The notes beneath the pieces are model-generated. The model did no database searches. It was not told where the DNA came from and saw nothing but the letters and a program-made list of their open reading frames with translations. 15,767 bases of DNA from assembly GCA_947311815.1 (NCBI GenBank), contig CAMZMA010000240.1:1-15767 (forward strand). The letters are read 5' to 3'. How positions within the stretch are numbered: position 1 is the first letter of the stretch; the number at the start of each line of letters is the position of its first letter. A program made the position numbers and the translations under genes. This DNA is from an uncultured Flavobacteriaceae bacterium. Lineage in GTDB: Bacteria > Bacteroidota > Bacteroidia > Flavobacteriales > Flavobacteriaceae. Below are positions 1-7,173 of this stretch, one piece after another.

Positions 1-1669
1 AACGTAACGCATTGTAAGCATTTACCACTCTACCAGACACTGATAAGGTTGAAAAAGGCACCATTTCTCCTTTTGGATTTTCTCTAGTTTTAGATCCTGG
101 TTTAATGACATCGAAACCTATTTTAACCCCCGAATTCATAATAATGTGTTTTACTTGACTCGCTGTTAATTTTGGGTAATAAGAACGTATTAATGCCGCT
201 ACACCTGCTGTGTTTGGTGCTGCCATAGATGTACCGCTATATTTTGCGTAATGATCTTTTGGTACGGTAGAATATACCTTAACTCCTGGAGCAAAAACAT
301 CTACATTTATTTGTCCGTAATTAGAAAAAACTGCGGGTAAATTTTCGGTATAACTAGCACTCATTGCTCCGATGGTTAACACATTGTCAACAAATTCTGT
401 TTTTAAATCTTTAGAGTCGTTAGGGTATGTATATACAACATCAATATTAGCCCCATCGTTTCCTGCGGCATTTACGATTAAAACATCATGCTTTTCGGCA
501 TATTTAATGGCATCATACACCCATTGTTTGTGTGGTGAGTACGCTTTACCAAAACTAGTGTTAATTACCCTTGCACCGTTATCTACGGCGTAACGTAAAC
601 CTAAAGCAACGTCTTTATCATGCTCATCACCATCAGGAACTACTCTTACAGACATAATACTTACGTTGTTGGCAACTCCGTTCACACCAACGCCGTTATC
701 TCTGGTTTCTCCAATAATACCTGCAACGTGTGTTGCGTGACTTTCATCATCTTTAGAGCCAATTACATTGTTATTACCGTAATATTTATCGTTAATATCT
801 TCTAAATTATCGCCCATTGTTTGACGTGAATTGAAATTTACATCGTAATGTTTGTTTTTTTGTTGATTTTTTTCGAAATTAGCTTTGTATTCGTTAAATC
901 CTTTTTCATTAAATCCTCTTTTTATTAAGCCAGAAATATCTGCAATGGCTGTAGCTACTTTCGGATCTCCTGGTTTTACCATTTTAAAATCATCTAAGGT
1001 AAAATTATCTTTTCCTAAGAATTTTTTAACCATCGCAAAATGATTGGCTATTTGATTTAACCTCATTGCCGTCTTTTTTGGTCCTTCAGTTTTTTTAGCA
1101 AGAATTTCTTTCGTTTTTAAAAATTCTTGATATGCTTCTTTGTCTGCATCTGCAATTTCTGAAGCTTTTTTATCACCAAATTTATCCATCCCTTTTTTTA
1201 CAATTCTGGTAATTTCTAATTGGTCTGCAACCACCATTTTACCATCTTTGTTTCCTAAAAAATTCCATCCATGTATATCATCTATATAGCCGTTTTTATC
1301 ATCATCAATACCATTATCCGCAATTTCTTTCGGGTTGGTCCAGATAACATCTTTTAAATCTTCGTGCTCTATATCCATTCCAGAATCTACCACAGCAACA
1401 ATAATTTGTTTTCCTTTTTTACCTCTTTCTGACAAAAATTCGTAGGCTTTGTTTACACTCATTCCTATAATAGAATCTTTTGTAATATCTAAATGCCCCC
1501 AAGTTTTTGCTTGTTCTTCTGTTAATTTCGCTTTTTTAGCAACTCCTTTTTCCACCAAATCTAAGGAAATATTAGTAGGTTTTGGCACAGGTATGTTGCT
1601 TACAGTTTTACAACTTGTAAGTGTTACAGCTATTACTGCTGTATAAAATAGTGGTTTTAAAAATTTCAT
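1..1669 (-). CDS. S8 (subtilisin-like) serine protease lipoprotein, 3' end cut by window edge
   Basis: Not closed by a stop inside the window; 556 residues are readable from the ATG at 1669. The N-terminus is a lipoprotein signal: a short basic start, a hydrophobic stretch, then the lipobox LTSC with Cys20, so the mature enzyme is probably membrane-anchored and outside the cytoplasm. The S8 triad is complete: Asp95 in VVDSGMD, His311 in HATHVAGI, Ser481 in SGTSMAAP; Asn404 in AAGNDG supplies the oxyanion hole. About 215 residues separate Asp and His, against roughly 30 in subtilisin, so a large Lys-rich insertion sits there. The last readable residues (VVNAYNALR) resemble the usual end of such enzymes, so little is probably missing. 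It lies 47 bases after the MBL-fold gene with no clear promoter of its own, so co-transcription is likely. Substrate unknown. Confidence 0.93.
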   Translation of the reverse strand, partial: MKFLKPLFYTAVIAVTLTSCKTVSNIPVPKPTNISLDLVEKGVAKKAKLTEEQAKTWGHLDITKDSIIGMSVNKAYEFLSERGKKGKQIIVAVVDSGMDIEHEDLKDVIWTNPKEIADNGIDDDKNGYIDDIHGWNFLGNKDGKMVVADQLEITRIVKKGMDKFGDKKASEIADADKEAYQEFLKTKEILAKKTEGPKKTAMRLNQIANHFAMVKKFLGKDNFTLDDFKMVKPGDPKVATAIADISGLIKRGFNEKGFNEYKANFEKNQQKNKHYDVNFNSRQTMGDNLEDINDKYYGNNNVIGSKDDESHATHVAGIIGETRDNGVGVNGVANNVSIMSVRVVPDGDEHDKDVALGLRYAVDNGARVINTSFGKAYSPHKQWVYDAIKYAEKHDVLIVNAAGNDGANIDVVYTYPNDSKDLKTEFVDNVLTIGAMSASYTENLPAVFSNYGQINVDVFAPGVKVYSTVPKDHYAKYSGTSMAAPNTAGVAALIRSYYPKLTASQVKHIIMNSGVKIGFDVIKPGSKTRENPKGEMVPFSTLSVSGRVVNAYNALR

Positions 1670-1716
1670 TTTTTTATTGATTTACGCTTTTATTAATATT
1701 GATTTTATGTTTTTTG

Positions 1717-2562
1717 TTAGTTAAATACATCCGTAAATTTAAAAGTTTCTTTTAATCGAACGCCTTTTTCGGTGTGTTTTAATGTACATATTTCATGGGA
1801 TGCATCGTGTTCTAAAAAAAGATAGTATTCTTTATCGGCTGCTTCTTTTAAAAAGGCTGCTTTTTCTTTGATGGTTAGCAAAGGTCTTGTGTCATAACCC
1901 ATTACATAAGGCAACGGAATGTGCCCAACCGTTGGTAATAAATCTGCCATAAAAACAATTGTTTTATCTTGATAGGTAATTTTTGGCAACATTTGTTTTT
2001 CTGTATGTCCGTCCATAAACAATACATCAAACCCAATTTGGTCTTTGGCATTTCTATGGATAAAATTTAATTGCCCGTTTGCTTGAATGGGATTGATATT
2101 TTCTTTTAAAAAAGAGGCTTTTTCTCTTGGATTAGGATTTGTTGCCCAGTTCCAATGACGTTCATTGCTCCAAACTTTAGCGTTTTTAAAAGCCGATTCT
2201 AAAAAGGTTTTATCTGCATTCCATTGAATAGTACCTCCACAATGATCAAAATGCAAGTGTGTTAAAAAAACATCGGTAATATCATCTTTATGAAACCCGA
2301 GTTTTGCCAATGAAGCATCTAAAGAAAAATTTCCAAACAAATAATAGTAGCCAAAAAATTTATCAGATTGCTTGTTGCCAAGACCTGTATCTACTAAAAT
2401 GAGTCGATTACCATCTTCAATAAGTAAGCAACGCATACTCATTTCTATCAGGTTTTTACTGTCTGCAGGATTTGTTTTTTGCCAAATGCTTTTAGGTACA
2501 ACGCCAAACATTGCACCGCCATCTAACTTAAAGTTTCCTGTTTCTATCGGATAAATTTTCAT
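1717..2562 (-). CDS. MBL-fold metallo-hydrolase
   Basis: 281 residues with the metallo-beta-lactamase fold. The metal-binding signature THLHFDH is at 101-107 (His102, His104, Asp106, His107). The later ligands fit His186 (MDGHT), Asp207 (FMADLL) and His252 (LEHDASH), so a dinuclear metal site should be intact. LVDTG at 57-60 is the usual beta-strand and turn before the metal motif. No signal peptide is seen, so it is probably cytoplasmic. The overall form resembles the lactonase/AHL-hydrolase-like branch, but substrate cannot be read from sequence. It follows sufD by 55 bases that contain an AT-rich hairpin. A near-match to the promoter -7 box (CATATTTG, minus strand, 2576-2569) lies just before the ATG, so it may have its own start as well as read-through. 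The S8 protease gene follows. Confidence 0.9.
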   Translation of the reverse strand: MKIYPIETGNFKLDGGAMFGVVPKSIWQKTNPADSKNLIEMSMRCLLIEDGNRLILVDTGLGNKQSDKFFGYYYLFGNFSLDASLAKLGFHKDDITDVFLTHLHFDHCGGTIQWNADKTFLESAFKNAKVWSNERHWNWATNPNPREKASFLKENINPIQANGQLNFIHRNAKDQIGFDVLFMDGHTEKQMLPKITYQDKTIVFMADLLPTVGHIPLPYVMGYDTRPLLTIKEKAAFLKEAADKEYYLFLEHDASHEICTLKHTEKGVRLKETFKFTDVFN

Positions 2563-2588
2563 GGTTTACAAATATGCAAAAATTTACC

Positions 2589-2617
2589 GATTTTTTTGTT
2601 AATAAAAACAAAAAATC
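2589..2617 (-). terminator. AT-rich hairpin directly after sufD
   Basis: Arms GATTTTTTTGTT (2589-2600) and AACAAAAAATC (2607-2617) pair with one bulged base around a six-base loop. The hairpin starts immediately after the sufD stop codon. It is A/T-dominated, so termination is likely partial; it could separate the suf operon from the MBL-fold gene. Confidence 0.35.
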
Positions 2618-3934
2618 TTACAAGTCAAACCCTAAATTTACGCCTAATTTTTTAGCGATAATACGATTAATTCGCTGTTGTAATTCGGGTATTTTTACAC
2701 TTTCTAAAACGGTATTAGAAAAGGCATACATTAATAATGCTTTGGCTTCTTTTTTAGGGATTCCGCGCTGTTGCATGTAAAATAAACCATCTTCATCTAA
2801 TTGACCAATGGTACATCCGTGAGAACATTTTACATCATCAGCAAAAATTTCTAATTGTGGTTTGGCGTTAATTGTTGCGTTATCGCTTATCAATACATTG
2901 TTGTTTTGTTGATACGCATTGGTTTTTTGTGCTTCTTTTTCTACAATTACTTTTCCGTTAAAAACACCTGTAGAGCGTTCGTCAAAAATCCCTTTATAAT
3001 CTTGATGACTTTCGCAATTTGGCTCAATATGATGCACCAATGTGTTGTGATCTACATGTTGTTTTCCTTCAATAAGCGTAATTCCTTTTAAAATAGAATC
3101 GATATGTTCGCCTTTTTGGTAAAAATTTAAGTTATTTCTGGTGATATTTCCTCCAAAAGAAAACGTATGTACTGAGCATTCTGTATTTGATTGCTGTTCA
3201 ATAAACGTGTTATCTACCAACGAAGCAGTTTTTGTATCGTTCTGAATTTTGTAATAATCTACGGTAGAATGTCTGTCTGCAAAAATTTCTGTCACCGAAT
3301 TTGTTAGCACATTATTATCTGTTAAACTTTGGTGACGCTCAATAATTTGTACGTGTGCATTTTGCTCTACCACAATTAAATTACGGGGTTGCATCATGGT
3401 AGCGCTTTTACTGCCTGTAATAAAATTGATGATTTGAATCGGTTTTTCTACCTCTACATTTTTAGGGATATGAATGTACGCACCTTCATTTGCAAACGCC
3501 GTGTTTAACGCTGTTAAGTTATCTTGATTTGCAATTTTATTGAAATAATTTTCGATAACAGCACTGTATTTAGATTTCGCTAAAGCGGATGATAACAAGC
3601 AAATATCCATTTTATCATGTGTGGTTTCTGATAAAAACGAACTGTATTTACCATCAATAAATACAATTTTATAGGTGTCAATATCGTGGATAAAATATTT
3701 TTTTACTTCGGATAAGTTTACCGTAACGTCTTCTTCAGGAAATAAACTATAATCTTGTTTTAATACCGAATTTAGCGAGGTGTATTTCCATGCTTCCATT
3801 TTTTTAGACGGAAAACCTACCGTTTCAAAATGTTGAAAAGCTTTTGTGCGTATTTTATTAATAACATCTGATTTTACATTTGTTTTATTCTCAAATGCAA
3901 TGTGCGACGCGATAATTTTTTCTTTTAAATCCAT
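2618..3934 (-). CDS. sufD: Fe-S cluster assembly protein SufD
   Basis: 438 residues, the normal SufD length. SufD pairs with SufB in the SufBC2D scaffold that builds Fe-S clusters in the cytoplasm, probably shaping the SufB-SufD interface where the cluster forms. Family marks include MEAWKYT near residue 46, the beta-helix core, the VHHIEPNCESHQDYKGIF block (300-317) and the CSHGC block at 370-374. His372 in that block fits the interface histidine known from E. coli SufD (His360). The C-terminal helical part (from about 380) contains MQQRGIPKKEA, shared with SufB. The start is the ATG at 3934, preceded by four copies of a heptamer repeat instead of a Shine-Dalgarno site. It is the last suf gene here; sufS and sufE do not follow. 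Confidence 0.97.
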   Translation of the reverse strand: MDLKEKIIASHIAFENKTNVKSDVINKIRTKAFQHFETVGFPSKKMEAWKYTSLNSVLKQDYSLFPEEDVTVNLSEVKKYFIHDIDTYKIVFIDGKYSSFLSETTHDKMDICLLSSALAKSKYSAVIENYFNKIANQDNLTALNTAFANEGAYIHIPKNVEVEKPIQIINFITGSKSATMMQPRNLIVVEQNAHVQIIERHQSLTDNNVLTNSVTEIFADRHSTVDYYKIQNDTKTASLVDNTFIEQQSNTECSVHTFSFGGNITRNNLNFYQKGEHIDSILKGITLIEGKQHVDHNTLVHHIEPNCESHQDYKGIFDERSTGVFNGKVIVEKEAQKTNAYQQNNNVLISDNATINAKPQLEIFADDVKCSHGCTIGQLDEDGLFYMQQRGIPKKEAKALLMYAFSNTVLESVKIPELQQRINRIIAKKLGVNLGFDL

Positions 3935-3937
3935 TGA

Positions 3938-3965
3938 TTTTCAGTTTTCAGTTTTCAGTTTTCAG
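3938..3965 (-). repeat. Heptamer tandem repeat (4x CTGAAAA on the sense strand) before sufD
   Basis: Four exact, contiguous copies of TTTTCAG on the plus strand (CTGAAAA in the sense of the operon) end three bases before the sufD ATG. The array occupies the place of the ribosome binding region. Confidence 0.95.
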
Positions 3966-3989
3966 TTTGCATGTTATACTGCCAACTGA
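3962..3989. other. Inverted repeat in the sufC-sufD spacer
   Basis: Nine-base arms (3962-3970, TCAGTTTGC; 3981-3989, GCCAACTGA) pair with one mismatch around a ten-base loop. The hairpin adjoins the heptamer array. It could be an mRNA processing or stability element, or a chance product of the repeats. Confidence 0.35.
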
Positions 3990-3999
3990 ATACTAATTT

Positions 4000-4749
4000 C
4001 TATGCTAACTCCTTTTTAATCCAATCATATCCTTTTTCTTCGAGCTCAAGAGCCAAAGAAGCATCGCCAGATTTTACAATTTTTCCGTCATAAAGTACGT
4101 GTACAAAATCGGGTTTTATATAGTCTAATAAACGTTGGTAGTGTGTAATTACAATAACTGCATTGTTTTTAGATTTTAATTTATTTACACCATTTGCTAC
4201 AATTCGAAGTGCATCAATATCTAAACCAGAATCGGTTTCATCTAAAATGGCTAATTTGGGTTCTAACATTGCCATTTGAAAAATTTCATTCCGTTTTTTC
4301 TCTCCACCAGAAAATCCTTGATTTAAAGAACGTGATAAAAATTTACGATCCATTTCTAACAATGCGGCTTTTTCACGAATCATTTTAAGCATGTCTTTTG
4401 CAGGCATATCTTCTAAGCCTTTTGCTTTTCGGGTTTCGTTAATGGCAGTTTTTATAAAGTTGGTTACGGTAACTCCTGGGATTTCTACAGGATATTGAAA
4501 CGATAAAAACACGCCTTTATGCGCTCTTTCTTCGGGCGCTAATTCGCTTATATCTTCGCCTTCTAAGGTAATGTTTCCTTGAGTAATTTCGTACTCTTCT
4601 TTTCCTGCAATAATATTTGCCATGGTGCTTTTTCCTGCGCCGTTTGGTCCCATAATTGCGTGTACTTCTCCTGCTTTAACGTTTAAATCAATCCCTTTTA
4701 AGATTTCTTTATCGTCTATACTTGCGTGTAAATTTTGTATGTGTAACAT
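4000..4749 (-). CDS. sufC: Fe-S cluster assembly ATPase SufC
   Basis: 249 residues, a complete ABC-type ATPase of the Suf system. SufC dimerises on the SufB-SufD pair and drives its shape change with ATP; it is cytoplasmic and not a transporter. Walker A GPNGAGKST is at 34-42, the Q-loop glutamine at 85, the signature FSGGEKKR at 146-153, Walker B LAILDE at 166-171 and the switch histidine His203 in ITHYQR. LDETDSGLDIDAL after Walker B is typical of SufC. The gene lies between sufB (spacer 70 bases) and sufD (spacer 65 bases), and both spacers contain tandem repeats. No separate promoter is evident, so expression from the operon promoter is expected. Confidence 0.98.
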   Translation of the reverse strand: MLHIQNLHASIDDKEILKGIDLNVKAGEVHAIMGPNGAGKSTMANIIAGKEEYEITQGNITLEGEDISELAPEERAHKGVFLSFQYPVEIPGVTVTNFIKTAINETRKAKGLEDMPAKDMLKMIREKAALLEMDRKFLSRSLNQGFSGGEKKRNEIFQMAMLEPKLAILDETDSGLDIDALRIVANGVNKLKSKNNAVIVITHYQRLLDYIKPDFVHVLYDGKIVKSGDASLALELEEKGYDWIKKELA

Positions 4750-4751
4750 GT

Positions 4752-4799
4752 GTGTTTCTGTTTATTTGTGTGTTTGTTTATGCGTTTATTTGTTTAAAA
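4752..4799 (-). repeat. Degenerate octamer tandem repeat before sufC
   Basis: The sufB-sufC spacer has an eight-base period. Units at 4760, 4776, 4784 and 4792 begin GTTTA (two are GTTTATTT exactly), with diverged units GTGTGTTT at 4768 and GTGTTTCT at 4752. On the sense strand these read as A-rich AAATAAAC-like units, ending two bases before the sufC ATG. Confidence 0.75.
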
Positions 4800-4819
4800 C
4801 AACTCAACGATTAAACAAT

Positions 4820-6265
4820 TTAACCTACACTTCCTTCTAATGATATTTCTAATAATTTTTGTGCTTCTACGGCAAATTCCATCGGTAATTTATTCAAAAC
4901 TTCTTTACTAAATCCGTTTACAATTAAGGCGATGGCTTTTTCGGTATCAATACCTCGTTGATTGCAATAAAATAACTGATCTTCACCAATTTTACTGGTA
5001 GTTGCTTCGTGCTCTATATGTGCTGAGGTGTTTTTGGCTTCGATATACGGAAAGGTGTGTGCGCCACATTCATTTCCCATCAATAAACTATCGCATTGCG
5101 AAAAATTCCGCGAATTGGTTGCTCGTTTGTTAATTTGCACTAAACCCCTGTAAGAGTTTTGTGATTTCCCTGCGGAGATTCCTTTAGAGATAATAGTAGA
5201 TTTGGTGTTCTTACCCAAATGAATCATTTTAGTTCCCGTATCTGCTTGCTGATGATTATTGGTCACGGCAATCGAATAAAACTCGCCAACCGAATAATTT
5301 CCTTTTAAAATACAACTCGGATATTTCCATGTTACCGCACTTCCTGTTTCAACTTGTGTCCAAGAAACTTTGGCGTTGGTTTCGCAAATAGCTCTTTTGG
5401 TTACAAAGTTATACACGCCTCCTTTTCCTTCTTTATTTCCAGGATACCAATTTTGTACGGTAGAGTATTTTACCTCGGCATCATCCATTACAATAATTTC
5501 TACCACTGCTGCATGTAGTTGGTTTTCGTCTCTTTCGGGTGCTGTACATCCTTCTAAATAACTTACATAACTGCCTTTGTCAGCAACCAAAAGTGTACGT
5601 TCAAACTGTCCTGTACCTCCTTCGTTAATTCTAAAATAGGTAGATAATTCCATTGGGCATTTTACGCCTTTTGGGATGTAACAGAATGACCCATCAGAAA
5701 AAACTGCCGAATTTAAAGCAGCATAAAAGTTGTCTTTAATAGGCACAACGGTTCCTAAATATTTTTTTACCAATTCAGGATGCTCTTGAATGGCTTCGGA
5801 TATGGGCATGAAAATAATTCCTTTTTCGCCCAATGTTTTTTTGAAAGTAGTAGCTACAGAAACGGAATCCATCACAATATCTACGGCCACATTTGCCAAA
5901 CGTTTTTGTTCGTCTAAAGAAATCCCTAATCGTTTAAAAGTGTCTAACAGTTCAGGATCAACTTCATCTAAACTATTTAATTTTGGTTTCTTTTTGGGAG
6001 CAGAATAATAGGCAATGTCTTGAAACTTTGGTTTTGCGTAATGCACATTTGCCCAATCAGGTTCTTCCATAGTTTTCCAAACTCGAAACGCTTCTAATCG
6101 CCATTCGGTCATCCATTCGGGTTCGTTTTTCTTTTTAGAAATAGCGCGTACCACATCTTCGTTCAATCCTTTGGCAAAGGTTTCGCTTTCAATATCTGTG
6201 TAAAAACCGTATTTGTATTCTTGGTTTTCTAACTCTTTTTCTAAATCGTCTTCAGTATATTTCAT
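4820..6265 (-). CDS. sufB: Fe-S cluster assembly scaffold protein SufB
   Basis: 481 residues, normal for SufB, the main scaffold on which the nascent Fe-S cluster is built in the SufBC2D complex. The C-terminal core is strongly conserved: CDSLLMGNECGAHTFPY (391-407) followed by the EHEATTSKIGEDQLFYCNQRGI block (418-439). By spacing, Cys391 and Glu420 correspond to the E. coli pair Cys405 and Glu434 that is important for cluster assembly. Further cysteines at 195, 203 and 240 lie in the conserved FCYIPKGVKCPMELSTYF and YLEGCTAPERDENQLHAA regions. ATG at 6265 gives the usual MKYTEDDLEKELE start. The four-helix-bundle gene precedes it with only 41 bases between; that spacer holds one arm of an inverted repeat. 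Confidence 0.98.
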   Translation of the reverse strand: MKYTEDDLEKELENQEYKYGFYTDIESETFAKGLNEDVVRAISKKKNEPEWMTEWRLEAFRVWKTMEEPDWANVHYAKPKFQDIAYYSAPKKKPKLNSLDEVDPELLDTFKRLGISLDEQKRLANVAVDIVMDSVSVATTFKKTLGEKGIIFMPISEAIQEHPELVKKYLGTVVPIKDNFYAALNSAVFSDGSFCYIPKGVKCPMELSTYFRINEGGTGQFERTLLVADKGSYVSYLEGCTAPERDENQLHAAVVEIIVMDDAEVKYSTVQNWYPGNKEGKGGVYNFVTKRAICETNAKVSWTQVETGSAVTWKYPSCILKGNYSVGEFYSIAVTNNHQQADTGTKMIHLGKNTKSTIISKGISAGKSQNSYRGLVQINKRATNSRNFSQCDSLLMGNECGAHTFPYIEAKNTSAHIEHEATTSKIGEDQLFYCNQRGIDTEKAIALIVNGFSKEVLNKLPMEFAVEAQKLLEISLEGSVG

Positions 6266-6281
6266 ACTATTGGTGTATATT

Positions 6282-6716
6282 GTTCTAAAGTAGAAAGTTT
6301 TAAAAGTTATAAAGTAGCGTGTAGGTATTTTAACAAACCACTTATTAATTTTGAAACTTCATTTACTTGTAACTTTAAATTTTTAAAATCCTTTTCATTA
6401 ATATAATTGATATCAAAAGCCAAATATAATTGAGAACGAACTTCTCCTGCTGATGCTTTTGCGATATATAAAAACCGAATAAATTCTTTTGTTGTCTGTC
6501 TTTCAAATCCTTCAGCAATATTTGATGATATTGAAACAGACGCTCTTCTAATCTGATCTCTTAATCCAAAATCTTTAGAAAATAAAAGATTAGAATTGGT
6601 TATTTTATAAATTACAATATTTAATTCTCTAGCTTTTTGCCAAGATAAAATTTCTTCAAAAGAATTAAATTTTGCCATTCCTTTTTAACTTTTTTATACT
6701 TTCAAACTTTATGAAC
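6282..6716. mobile_element. Possible intervening-sequence-like insert: four-helix-bundle gene between imperfect inverted repeats
   Basis: The left arm (about 6282-6316, starting GTTC) and the right arm (about 6680-6716, ending GAAC) are imperfect inverted repeats: about 28 positions match over 36 to 40 with a few gaps. The arms enclose the four-helix-bundle gene exactly; the left arm covers its last codons and stop, and the right arm runs from its start codon to the stop codon of the sufA-like gene. In known rRNA intervening sequences that encode this protein family, terminal complementary sequences form a stem. Here the unit lies in an operon spacer. The arms are also runs of AAAGT/ACTTT units at 7-10 base spacing, so low complexity could explain part of the match. 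No clear target-site duplication is seen. Confidence 0.45.
6307..6678 (-). CDS. Four-helix-bundle protein (23S rRNA intervening-sequence / bAvd-like family)
   Basis: 123 residues, the typical length of the four helix bundle family (PF05635, TIGR02436), first known from ORFs inside 23S rRNA intervening sequences of Leptospira and Coxiella and related to the Avd proteins of diversity-generating retroelements. Family marks: FEEILSWQKARELN near the N-terminus, LRDQIRRASVSISSNIAEGFER (about 39-60) and FLYIAKASAGEVRSQLYLA (about 69-87). These are basic amphipathic helices; Avd relatives form pentameric barrels that bind nucleic acid. The ATG at 6678 is preceded by AAGGA. No reverse transcriptase or template repeat is nearby, so a DGR role has no support here. 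Its place between the sufA-like gene and sufB, with inverted repeats at both ends, suggests a late insertion. Molecular function in free-standing copies is unknown. Confidence 0.88.
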   Translation of the reverse strand: MAKFNSFEEILSWQKARELNIVIYKITNSNLLFSKDFGLRDQIRRASVSISSNIAEGFERQTTKEFIRFLYIAKASAGEVRSQLYLAFDINYINEKDFKNLKLQVNEVSKLISGLLKYLHATL

Positions 6717-7045
6717 TATAATGAAAATGACTCTCCACACCCACAAGTTCTGCTCGCATTAGGGTTGTTAAAAACAAAACCTGTTCCGTTTAATCCTCCA
6801 GAATAATCTAAAGTGGTACCTATTAAATAGAGGAAACTTTTTTTGTCAACAATAATTTTCACATCATTGTGTTCAAAAATTTTATCTTCTTCGTTTTTAG
6901 ATTTGTCAAACTTTAAATCATAAGACAAACCAGAACATCCGCCGCTTTTAACACCTACACGCACAAAATCTGTAGCTACATTATAGCCTTCATCTGCCAT
7001 TAATTCAGTTACTTTCTTTTTTGCGATATCTGAGACTTGTATCAT
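6716..7045 (-). CDS. sufA: HesB/IscA-family Fe-S assembly accessory protein (SufA-like)
   Basis: 109 residues, standard for A-type Fe-S carriers that accept clusters from the SufBCD scaffold and pass them to apoproteins, or supply iron. The three invariant cysteines are present: Cys37 in KSGGCSGLSY, and Cys101 and Cys103 in the C-terminal TCGCGESF. The frame is open further upstream to 7207, but the ATG at 7045 (MIQVSDIAKKKV) matches the family start and lies about 27 bases downstream of a predicted transcription start. It is the first gene of the suf operon. The symbol is given by context; sufA and iscA cannot be separated by sequence alone. The stop codon touches the right arm of the inverted repeat around the following gene. 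Confidence 0.93.
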   Translation of the reverse strand: MIQVSDIAKKKVTELMADEGYNVATDFVRVGVKSGGCSGLSYDLKFDKSKNEEDKIFEHNDVKIIVDKKSFLYLIGTTLDYSGGLNGTGFVFNNPNASRTCGCGESFSL

Positions 7046-7077
7046 AATTTTTAAATAGATTAATTCTAAATAGAGCG

Positions 7078-7110
7078 CAAATATACATACAAAATATGGT
7101 TTTTTACAAC
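7078..7110 (-). promoter_or_regulatory. Predicted suf operon promoter
   Basis: On the minus strand the -7 box TATATTTG (7085-7078) matches TAnnTTTG exactly, and GTTG (7110-7107) lies 21 bases upstream as the -33 element. The predicted start near 7072 gives a leader of about 27 bases before the sufA-like ATG. The region is shared with the divergent thiL promoter. Confidence 0.55.
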
Positions 7111-7135
7111 TATTTTTTATCAATAAAATAAAGGT

Positions 7136-7169
7136 TTTGTCAAAATTCATGTAGATGTTTTTATCTTTG
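7136..7169 (+). promoter_or_regulatory. Predicted thiL promoter, possibly leaderless
   Basis: TTTG at 7136-7139 and TATCTTTG at 7162-7169 match the Bacteroidota -33/-7 pattern with a 22-base spacer. The -7 box ends four bases before the thiL ATG, so the transcript would start at or within a few bases of the start codon. Confidence 0.5.
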
Positions 7170-7173
7170 CAAG

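Noticed and set aside
372..1646. Plus-strand open frames inside the S8 protease region
   Set aside because: They are antisense to a gene with an intact catalytic triad and show no family features.
3938..3965. CRISPR-like array before sufD
   Set aside because: The units are seven bases and contiguous without spacers; this is a simple tandem repeat.
6307..6678. Diversity-generating retroelement accessory gene (Avd)
   Set aside because: There is no reverse transcriptase, template or variable repeat in the window; family similarity alone does not support it.
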